Source: Solirubrobacterales bacterium | GTDB lineage: Bacteria > Actinomycetota > Thermoleophilia > Solirubrobacterales > Solirubrobacteraceae | Assembly (NCBI GenBank): GCA_009781575.1 | Contig: WQXW01000027.1 | Location: forward strand, 1-11,425 | Length of the DNA: 11,425 nt | Reading direction: 5' to 3' | Shown here: in pieces, positions 6,279 through 11,425 of the stretch | Numbering within the stretch: position 1 is the first letter of the stretch | Layout: every line of letters starts with the position of its first letter | Notes under the pieces: model-generated | The model's database searches: none | Seen by the model: only the letters and a program-made list of their open reading frames with translations | What the model was told of the DNA's origin: nothing | Made by a program: the position numbers and the translations under genes

Positions 6279-7874
6279 GTGCTGGCGCGCGCGCACACGT
6301 TCACGATCGATGGGCTCACCACGCTCCACGTCACCGTGGAGGTGGACATCCGGCGCGGCCTGCCGTCGTTTGCAATCGTGGGGCTGGCCGACGCGGCGGT
6401 GCGCGAGGCGCGCGAGCGCGTGCGCGCGGCGATCCAGAATTCCGGGTTCGAGTTCCCCGCGCGCCGCATCACTGCCAATCTCGCGCCCGGCGACGTGCCC
6501 AAGGCCGGCCCCGGGCTCGACCTGGCGTTGGCCGGCGCGATCCTCGCCGCCTCCGGCCAGCTCGCGCCGGAGCGGCTTGGAAGTGTGGCGCTCTTCGGAG
6601 AGCTCGCGCTCGACGGGGAGGTCCGTGCCTGTCACGGCACGCTCGCGGTCGCGCAGGCCACCCGCGAGAGCGGCCTGGCGGCGTTGGCGCTCGCGCCCGC
6701 GCGGGCGCGCGAGGCGCTGCTGGTCGAGGGGCTGAGCGTGCATCCGGTGGGGCACCTGGCCGCGGCGGTGCGGGTGCTGCAGGGCGGTCCGGCCGACGGG
6801 CTGCCGCCACCCCTGGCGCGGGTGGGGCGCGGCGCGGACAACGCGGACGACGCGGGCGGCGCGGACAGGGCGGACAGGGCGGACAACGGTTACGGCGGCA
6901 CCGGGCTCGATCTGAGCGATGTGCGCGGCCAGCACGCTGCCGCGTGGGCGCTGATCGTGGCGGCGGCCGGCGCGCACAACACGCTGCTGAGCGGCCCGCC
7001 GGGCACCGGCAAGACGATGCTCGCGCAGCGCGCGCCGTCGATCCTGCCGCCGATGAGCCGTGAGGAGGCGATCGAGGTGACACGCATCCACAGCATCGTG
7101 GGCACGCTGCACGATGGGCAGCTGGTGCGGCGTCGGCCCTTTCGCGCGCCCCACCACTCGATCAGCACCGCCGGGCTGGTGGGAGGCGCGCGGCGCAACT
7201 CGGTTGGCGAGGTGGTGCTGGCTCACCGTGGCGTGCTGTTCCTCGACGAGCTCTCCGAGTTCGCGCGCCCCGCGCTGGAGGCGCTGCGCCAGCCGCTGGA
7301 GGACGGCCGCGTGGCGATCGTGCGAGCGGAGCGCTCCACCGTGTACCCCGCACGCATCATGCTGCTGGCCGCCAGCAACCCCTGTCCGTGCGGGTACGCC
7401 GGCGATGAGGAGCGGTGCACCTGCTCCGAATCCGACCTCGCGCGGCACCGGCGCAAGCTGAGCGGTCCCCTGCTGGATCGCATCGACCTGCTGGTGCACC
7501 TGGAGAGCGGGCGCGCGGGGCAGCTGCGCGCGGAGCCCCTCATGAGCTCCCCCGTGGCGCGCCGGCGCGTGCTGGACGCGCGCCAGCGCCAGGCCGCGCG
7601 GCTGCGGGGCGAGCGCGTCCGGGTCAACGCCCAGATGGACGCCGCGATGCTCCGCCGCCACGTCGCGCTCGACCGCCGTGGCGAGGCGATGCTGGACGCC
7701 GCGCACCGCAGTGGCACGCTCTCCACGCGCGGCGCGCACCGCGTGCTGCGCGTGGCGCGCACGCTGGCCGACCTGCACGGCTCCGAGCGCGTCGGCGCGC
7801 ACCACCTGGCGGAGGCGCTGGCGCTGCGCCCCCAGGAGCGCCGCGCCCAGCGACCGCTGGCCTCCGTTGGCTGA
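6279..7874 (+). CDS. comM: YifB/ComM-family AAA+ ATPase (magnesium-chelatase-like)
   Basis: 531 residues, the usual ComM/YifB length (about 500-510) plus a linker expansion. The N-terminal ChlI-type domain (1-165) contains GLPSFAIVGLADAAVREARERVRAA and LAPGDVPKAGPGLDLALA. The AAA+ core has Walker A GPPGTGKT (239-246), Walker B GVLFLDEL (318-325), the Cys pairs NPCPCG (369, 371) and CTC (380, 382) typical of this family, and GPLLDRIDL with the likely Arg finger. A C-terminal Mg-chelatase lid domain closes the protein. ComM is a hexameric helicase promoting branch migration when transformed DNA is integrated; in non-competent lineages the role is less clear. GGAGG lies 6 nt before the GTG start. 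The dprA frame begins within its last codons, so the two are probably co-transcribed and translationally coupled. The linker before the AAA+ core has six ADx repeats. Confidence 0.92.
   Translation: MLARAHTFTIDGLTTLHVTVEVDIRRGLPSFAIVGLADAAVREARERVRAAIQNSGFEFPARRITANLAPGDVPKAGPGLDLALAGAILAASGQLAPERLGSVALFGELALDGEVRACHGTLAVAQATRESGLAALALAPARAREALLVEGLSVHPVGHLAAAVRVLQGGPADGLPPPLARVGRGADNADDAGGADRADRADNGYGGTGLDLSDVRGQHAAAWALIVAAAGAHNTLLSGPPGTGKTMLAQRAPSILPPMSREEAIEVTRIHSIVGTLHDGQLVRRRPFRAPHHSISTAGLVGGARRNSVGEVVLAHRGVLFLDELSEFARPALEALRQPLEDGRVAIVRAERSTVYPARIMLLAASNPCPCGYAGDEERCTCSESDLARHRRKLSGPLLDRIDLLVHLESGRAGQLRAEPLMSSPVARRRVLDARQRQAARLRGERVRVNAQMDAAMLRRHVALDRRGEAMLDAAHRSGTLSTRGAHRVLRVARTLADLHGSERVGAHHLAEALALRPQERRAQRPLASVG
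6834..6887 (+). repeat. Six 9-nt tandem units in the comM linker
   Basis: Units of consensus GCGGACARS begin at 6834, 6843, 6852, 6861, 6870 and 6879 and encode ADN, ADD, AGG, ADR, ADR, ADN. They lie between the ChlI-type domain and the AAA+ core, where extra length is likely tolerated. Units five and four are identical, suggesting recent slippage. Confidence 0.85.
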
Positions 7875-9159
7875 GCGCGGCTGGAAGCACGCGTCGGAGC
7901 CAGCGCCAGAGCCGGCGCCGGGGCCCTCGCCGCTGCCGGGGCCCTCGCCGGTGCGGGGCCCCTCGCCGGTGCCGGCGCCGGCGCCGGCGCGCGGGGGCGT
8001 GGCCGGCGTGGCGGGCGAGGGAGCGGCGCGTGGAAGCGGGGGGCGCGCCTGCCGCGCCTGCCTGCGGCGCAGCTGGCTGCTGGCGACGCTGAGCCCGCGG
8101 CTGGAGCTGCGCGGTCGCGACCCCGATGCGCTGCTGGCAAGCCTGGGCCTCGACGACGAGCGCCTGCTGGAGGCGCTGGCGGGCAAGCGCATCGACGAGC
8201 TGCGGGATGCGCACCGCCGCTTTCAACCCGGCCTGCTGGAGCGAGCGCTCGGCAGCGACACCGTGTGCGGCCACCACGCCGATTTCCCCGCGCGCCTGCG
8301 CGAGCTGGAGGCCCCGCCGGCGCTGTTGCACGTGCACGGCATCGACCGGATGCGCGAGATGCTCGCCGCGCCGGTGGTCGCGATCGTGGGCACCCGCCGG
8401 GCCAGCGACTACGGCCGGGAGGTCGCGCGCGGGCTGGCGCGCGGGCTGGCCGGCGCGGGCATCACTGTGACGGCGCCCCTCGGGGAGGGCATCGCGCTGG
8501 CCGCCCACGCGGGTGCCGCGCAGATCGGCAGGGGCACGGTGGTGGTGATGGGCGGCGGGCTCGACCGCTGCCAGCCGGCCGCCGCGCGCGCCCTGTATGA
8601 GGCCGTGCGCGCGCGCGGGTGTGCGCTGTCGGAGCTGCCCGCCGGCGTGCACGCGCGCACCTGGTGCGAGGTCGCCCGCGCGCGGCTGACCGCCGCGCTG
8701 GCCTCGCTTGTGGTTGTGGTGGAGGCGGGCGAGTCGCCCAGAGAGCTGATGGCCGCCCGCCTCGCCTCCGAGCTCGGCCGGCCCGTGGCGGCGGTGCCGG
8801 GGAGGGTCACCTCGCCGTGCTCGCGCGGCACCCACGCGCTGCTGATGCGCGGCGCGCACCTCGTTCGGGACGCGCGGGATGTGCTGGAGCTGCTGGGCGG
8901 CGCGCCCACCGGAGCGCCCGGCGAGCCGCTCACACCACCCGCCCCCGCGCTCACGCCCCGCCTGCGCGCGGTGCTGGATCGCGTGGCGGCCGGCGAGGAC
9001 ACGATCGCCAAGCTCACCACCGCGCAGGGACGGGCCGCGCACGGGCGCGACGCGCAGGGGCGCGACGCCGCCTCCACGATCGTGGCGCTCGCCGAGCTCG
9101 AGCTGGCGGGCCTGGTCGTGCGCGGCGACGGCGGGCGATATGTGGCGTGCGTGCGCTAG
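7867..9159 (+). CDS. dprA: DprA-like (DNA processing protein A), motif-divergent
   Basis: 430 residues from the proposed TTG start, which overlaps the comM stop by 8 nt. Other in-frame starts such as GTG 7999 are possible because residues 10-60 are only a Pro/Ala/Gly-rich tract. From residue 60 there is a CRACLRRSWLLATLS segment and a helical region, then the Rossmann-like DprA core: VVAIVGTRRASDYGREVARGLARGLA (170-195, keeping GxRxxS), VVVMGGGLDRCQP and GCALSELPAGVHART. A C-terminal winged helix (about 362-430) ends the protein. DprA binds ssDNA and loads RecA during transformation. Here hallmark positions differ: the usual SGxARGID reads APLGEGIA (203-210), FPARNRIIA reads EVARARLTA, and the GSLITA-type stretch is ESPRELMAA. 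This may be a relaxed or redirected DprA. Family assignment is good; activity is doubtful. Confidence 0.85.
   Translation: MAERGWKHASEPAPEPAPGPSPLPGPSPVRGPSPVPAPAPARGGVAGVAGEGAARGSGGRACRACLRRSWLLATLSPRLELRGRDPDALLASLGLDDERLLEALAGKRIDELRDAHRRFQPGLLERALGSDTVCGHHADFPARLRELEAPPALLHVHGIDRMREMLAAPVVAIVGTRRASDYGREVARGLARGLAGAGITVTAPLGEGIALAAHAGAAQIGRGTVVVMGGGLDRCQPAAARALYEAVRARGCALSELPAGVHARTWCEVARARLTAALASLVVVVEAGESPRELMAARLASELGRPVAAVPGRVTSPCSRGTHALLMRGAHLVRDARDVLELLGGAPTGAPGEPLTPPAPALTPRLRAVLDRVAAGEDTIAKLTTAQGRAAHGRDAQGRDAASTIVALAELELAGLVVRGDGGRYVACVR
7920..7973 (+). repeat. Three 18-nt tandem units in the 5' part of dprA
   Basis: Units at 7920, 7938 and 7956 (consensus GGGGCCCTCGCCGSTGCS) encode GPSPLP, GPSPVR, GPSPVP. 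They form a Pro-rich N-terminal extension not typical of DprA. Confidence 0.8.
9025..9069 (+). repeat. Three 15-nt tandem units in the dprA winged-helix region
   Basis: The units encode QGRAA, HGRDA, QGRDA (residues 387-401) and lie inside the C-terminal winged-helix domain, between the helix carrying IAKLT and the one beginning STIVALAELEL. An expansion inside a folded domain may affect it. Confidence 0.7.
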
Positions 9160-9213
9160 CCGGTGGTGTGCTGGTGTGCCGCGATGGGCAGGCGATCGGC
9201 GCCGCGCCGGCTC

Positions 9214-9219
9214 TATAGT
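9214..9219 (+). promoter_or_regulatory. -10 element of the tRNA-Gly promoter
   Basis: TATAGT sits 11 nt before the first base of the mature tRNA, in otherwise GC-rich DNA. No clear -35 hexamer is seen at the usual spacing. Confidence 0.5.
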
Positions 9220-9230
9220 TGTGCGGACCC

Positions 9231-9304
9231 GCGGATGTAGCTCAGTTGGCTAGAGCGTCTGCTTGCCATGCAGAAGGTCGAGGGTTCGAGTCCCTTCATC
9301 CGCT
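9231..9304 (+). tRNA. tRNA-Gly (anticodon GCC)
   Basis: The cloverleaf is complete: acceptor GCGGATG with CATCCGC, D-arm GCTC/GAGC, anticodon stem TCTGC/GCAGA around loop TTGCCAT (anticodon GCC), and T-arm GAGGG/CCCTT around TTCGAGT. The discriminator is T, normal for glycine tRNAs. No CCA is encoded. A -10 box precedes it and a terminator follows at once, so it is an independent unit. Confidence 0.97.
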
Positions 9305-9310
9305 CTCGAC

Positions 9311-9336
9311 AAAAGCCCCGGTCAGGCGGGGTTTTT
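9311..9336 (+). terminator. Rho-independent terminator of tRNA-Gly
   Basis: AAAAGCCCCG (9311-9320), loop GTCAGG, then CGGGGTTTTT (9327-9336): a 10-bp stem with one G-T pair whose 3' side ends in five T. It begins 6 nt after the tRNA. Confidence 0.9.
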
Positions 9337-9452
9337 CAGTGTCCTGAGCCGCCCGGAGGGTCGGGAGCGAGCACCCTTGAAAACGCCGCTGCCCCCATTG
9401 CTGCCCAATCAGCGCCCCCGATCGCTCGCGCTTCGCGGTCGGCTGCCTGGCG

Positions 9453-9458
9453 TATGCT
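9453..9458 (+). promoter_or_regulatory. -10-like element before the hicB remnant
   Basis: TATGCT ends 6 nt before the ATG at 9465. The spacing suggests leaderless transcription; there is no Shine-Dalgarno sequence. If active, it may now drive the downstream restriction gene. Confidence 0.4.
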
Positions 9459-9464
9459 CACTCC

Positions 9465-9620
9465 ATGAGCGCTGCGCGCGAGTTCGACGTCGTGATGGTG
9501 CTCGAGCCGGAGGGCGGCTACAGCGTGCTCGTGCCCGAGCTGCCGAGTGTGGCAAGCCAGGGCGAGACATCCTCCGGACGGCCAACCTCAGCCGCGAGGA
9601 GCTGCAGCGACTCCTCTTGA
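9465..9620 (+). pseudogene. hicB: hicB antitoxin remnant (N-terminal part only)
   Basis: The ATG frame encodes 51 residues. The first 34 (EFDVVMVLEPEGGYSVLVPE, then LPSVASQGET) match the start of HicB-family antitoxins, which fold as a partial RNase H-like domain and bind HicA. After QGET the family normally continues with a LEEAL-type helix and a further 30-80 residues; here the frame turns into Ser/Arg-rich sequence and stops. At the same point another frame takes on HicA-like sequence (see the next entry). I read this as an internal deletion that removed the end of hicB and the start of hicA. Confidence in HicB is moderate to good because the conserved part is short. Confidence 0.6.
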
Positions 9621-9625
9621 GGTCC
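9566..9625 (+). pseudogene. hicA: hicA toxin remnant (C-terminal fragment)
   Basis: In the frame beginning GAC at 9566 the sequence reads DILRTANLSREELQRLLLRS. It resembles the end of HicA mRNA interferases, which finish with a segment like LRxILRxAGLxxEEFLxLL. No HicA N-terminal domain or catalytic His is present, and there is no start codon of its own in a plausible place. It directly follows, in a different frame, the truncated hicB, consistent with loss of the intervening DNA. A chance resemblance over only 20 residues is possible. Confidence 0.45.
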
Positions 9626-9704
9626 GTCAGAGCATCCTCGGAGACGCCGCCGCTGTCCATTTGTCGAGGCAGGGCTCGCGCCGGCCAAGTGGAAACTTCA
9701 GAGC

Positions 9705-10436
9705 GTGGCAGCCCAGGACGACGCTCGCGAGCGCGAGATGCGCACGCTGTTCAACCTCGTTCGGCCCGAGCACTATGGTCGCGCGGATGTCGACGCGATC
9801 CTCGAGCTCCACGGCCCCAGAGTGCCCGCGGAGCTCCGTGGTCGGCAGGTCCTGTTCGAGCTGAAGTCCGTCACGGGCGGTCGCCCCAGCATCTCGACCG
9901 TTCGCGACTTCGGACTCCACCATCTGGAGAAGTGGCGCGACCTGCATTGGCTGTTCGGTGTGTATGGGCGCGACCGCCGCGGCGATCAGGTCCTGCAGTA
10001 CTGCATGTACGGATCGCCGCTTGCAATGAGCCCGTGGTTCGACCGCATGGCAGATTACATGGCACCGGACATCGCGCTGGCCGAATACGTGCCCAACCTG
10101 ATCACCGATGCCACGCTTGGTGCCATCCTCGGCCCAGGCGAAGAGTTCGGCCGCGACGACGCGCGGCGGCTGATGAAGAATCAGTACAGCGGAGAGCAGT
10201 ACGCCGCCGCCGCCGACCTGGACGGGGGCCGTTACTCGCGTGCGGCGATGCTCGGGCTCCTGCGTGAGCGCTGCGAGTACGTGATCCGGCGGGGCTCGAC
10301 GCTGAACAACCCGCACATCAACCCCGCTCACTTCGACGGCTGGGAGCGGATCACCGACGACCATGCAGCCCGCCTGCGCGAACTGGTCCTGGACGCGCTG
10401 AAGGAGAGGGGCACGGGCACCCAGGGCCCCCACTGA
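9705..10436 (+). CDS. Probable type II restriction endonuclease (PD-(D/E)XK-like)
   Basis: 243 residues; I do not recognise a named enzyme. The call rests on context and one motif. It lies 35 nt upstream of a C5-cytosine methyltransferase on the same strand, the usual R-M layout. Residues 26-54 contain RADVDAILEL, then VLFELKSV: an acidic residue (Asp28 or Asp30) followed about 22-24 residues later by Glu52-x-Lys54 fits the PD-(D/E)XK nuclease core. Further conserved-looking blocks are HHLEKWRDLHWLFGVYG, YCMYGSPLAMSPWFDR and RRGSTLNNPHINPAHFDGW. The GTG start at 9705 has only a weak GGAAA upstream; Met12 (9738) is an alternative, and the frame is open back to 9621 with protein-like sequence (FVEAGLAPAKWKLQS), so the true start or an N-terminal truncation is unresolved. 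It would cut unmethylated DNA at the site protected by its partner; the site is unknown. Confidence 0.6.
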   Translation: MAAQDDAREREMRTLFNLVRPEHYGRADVDAILELHGPRVPAELRGRQVLFELKSVTGGRPSISTVRDFGLHHLEKWRDLHWLFGVYGRDRRGDQVLQYCMYGSPLAMSPWFDRMADYMAPDIALAEYVPNLITDATLGAILGPGEEFGRDDARRLMKNQYSGEQYAAAADLDGGRYSRAAMLGLLRERCEYVIRRGSTLNNPHINPAHFDGWERITDDHAARLRELVLDALKERGTGTQGPH

Positions 10437-10471
10437 GCCATCCGCGGTGATCCGTAGGGTGGACTGCGGTG

Positions 10472-11425
10472 ATGAGCGACGCGGTCGACAGGACGGTCTT
10501 CGACCACCAGGGCGGCACCGCCGCCCCCTGGTATCGGGGCTGGGCCATCAGCGAGGAGAAGCGCGAGTTCTTCCGTGCCCGCTCAAAGCGCTCCCGGGAG
10601 GCAAAGCTCCGCGCGCTCGAGGGCACCCAGGCGCCGCTGCACCCGCTGAACGTGCCCGCGCTGGACCCGGCCGAGCTGATGCCGGCGGTGGCGCCCAACG
10701 ATCTGGGTGCGCTCTCGCTGTTCTCGGGAGGCGGGGGCCTCGATCTCGGCTTCGAGCGCGCGGGCTTCGATCACGTCGCCTCATGCGACACGCTGGAGGC
10801 GGCCGGGATGACGCTTCTCCAGAACAGGCCGACGTGGACGATCAGGTCCGGTCCGGACGGCGACGTGCGGGCCGTGGATTGGCGCGAATACCGCGGGCGA
10901 ATCGAGGTCCTGCACGGCGGGCCGCCCTGTCAGCCGTTCTCCACCGCGGGCCGCCAGCGCGGACACACCGACGAGCGCAACATGCTGCCCGAGTTCGTCC
11001 GCGCCGTGCGCGAAGTGAGGCCTCGCGCGTTCGTCGCCGAGAACGTTCCAGCGCTGGCCGGGCAGAAGTTCGCGCCGTATCTGAAGAAGGCGTTCCTCGG
11101 GCCGCTCTCGCGCCACTACCGGGTCGTGCGCTTCCGTCTCAGCGCCCACGAGTTCGGCTTGCCCCAGGTCAGGCATCGCGTGTTCTTCGTGGGCTTCCTC
11201 GAGGAGACAGACGCCGCGCGTTTCATTCTCCCGTCGCCCACGCACCGCGCCGATCACCTCGACCGTGGCCCGGCAGCATCGATCGGAGGGCAGAGCCTCA
11301 CAATGGGGGCGCGTGAGGCGCTCGGGCTGCCGGAGGCGGGCTTCGACGCGCTCGCGCCCACCCTGCGCAGCACCCTGACCGGGCCCCGGCACACCACCTC
11401 GGTGCTGAGCAGCGCCTCGGCCCAG
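10472..11425 (+). CDS. C5-cytosine DNA methyltransferase (partial, 3' end outside window)
   Basis: 318 codons are visible and the frame is open at the right edge. After a 78-residue N-terminal extension, the ordered motifs of m5C methyltransferases appear: motif I LSLFSGGGGLDLGFERAGF (81-99, AdoMet binding), motif IV GGPPCQPFS (149-157, catalytic Cys153), motif VI AENVPAL (189-195, Glu190) and motif VIII QVRHRVFFVG (232-241). Residues 295-318 (APTLRSTLTGPRHTTS onward) should begin the target-recognition region; motifs IX and X lie outside. It protects host DNA by methylating cytosine in the site cut by the upstream nuclease. The ATG at 10472 is preceded by AGGGTGG about 9 nt upstream; an adjacent in-frame GTG at 10469 is possible. 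Catalytic residues are intact, so it is probably active. Confidence 0.93.
   Translation, partial: MSDAVDRTVFDHQGGTAAPWYRGWAISEEKREFFRARSKRSREAKLRALEGTQAPLHPLNVPALDPAELMPAVAPNDLGALSLFSGGGGLDLGFERAGFDHVASCDTLEAAGMTLLQNRPTWTIRSGPDGDVRAVDWREYRGRIEVLHGGPPCQPFSTAGRQRGHTDERNMLPEFVRAVREVRPRAFVAENVPALAGQKFAPYLKKAFLGPLSRHYRVVRFRLSAHEFGLPQVRHRVFFVGFLEETDAARFILPSPTHRADHLDRGPAASIGGQSLTMGAREALGLPEAGFDALAPTLRSTLTGPRHTTSVLSSASAQ

Noticed and set aside
6240..8192. A 650-codon open frame on the minus strand opposite comM and dprA
   Set aside because: It is the antisense shadow of two genes with intact AAA+ and DprA-type signatures; no recognisable domain.
9263..10267. A 334-codon plus-strand frame covering tRNA-Gly, the hicBA scar and the nuclease
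   Set aside because: It begins inside the tRNA, runs through a terminator and turns Arg-rich in the nuclease region. Only its short HicA-like piece near 9566-9625 is meaningful.
10438..10444. CATCCGC downstream of the nuclease as an att repeat of the tRNA 3' end
   Set aside because: Only 7 nt match the tRNA end and the flanks differ; expected by chance in this composition.
10447..11316. A 289-codon plus-strand frame overlapping the methyltransferase
   Set aside because: The methyltransferase frame holds all ordered catalytic motifs; this frame is Arg/Ala-rich noise.

Overview
The window is very GC-rich bacterial DNA with short intergenic gaps, frequent GTG/TTG starts and strong G/C preference at third codon positions. 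An N-terminal NifU/IscU-like domain fused to MnmA, a LAL-type LuxR regulator, an MMPL transporter and the comM-dprA pair together suggest an actinobacterium, most likely a Thermoleophilia/Solirubrobacterales-type organism. That placement is inference.

Layout. (i) 1-1182, minus strand: a two-gene operon of a beta-class carbonic anhydrase and a NifU-like/MnmA fusion (cut by the window edge), joined by a 4-nt GTGA overlap. (ii) 1183-1319: divergent control region with a three-box inverted/direct repeat (GGGGTGAG boxes). (iii) 1320-3572, plus: large ATP-binding LuxR-family (MalT-like) regulator. (iv) 3573-3734: a second copy of the same three-box element, in front of (v) an MMPL-family membrane transporter (3735-5936). 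(vi) 5937-6278: a gene-free stretch with a strong hairpin terminator and a degenerate 13-nt tandem repeat. (vii) 6279-9159: comM/yifB-like AAA+ ATPase and a sequence-divergent dprA, overlapping by 8 nt. (viii) 9231-9336: tRNA-Gly(GCC) with its own terminator. (ix) 9337-11425: accessory DNA downstream of the tRNA, holding a collapsed hicBA toxin-antitoxin remnant, a probable type II restriction endonuclease and the start of its C5-cytosine DNA methyltransferase, which runs off the end.

How the parts work together. The most striking signal is that the 36-bp element upstream of the carbonic anhydrase operon (read on the minus strand) and the one upstream of the MMPL gene (plus strand) match at 30 of 36 positions, keep exactly the same box spacing and face their genes in the same orientation. 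The boxes resemble the MalT box, and the regulator gene sits between them, so an LAL-controlled carbonic anhydrase/MMPL regulon is the simplest reading. comM and dprA belong to DNA uptake/recombination, but this DprA has lost several hallmark residues. The region after tRNA-Gly looks like a small defence island: a restriction-modification pair next to the scar of a deleted toxin-antitoxin system. Several proteins (MnmA fusion, ComM, DprA, MMPL tail) carry in-frame micro-repeat expansions of 9, 15 or 18 nt in linkers.
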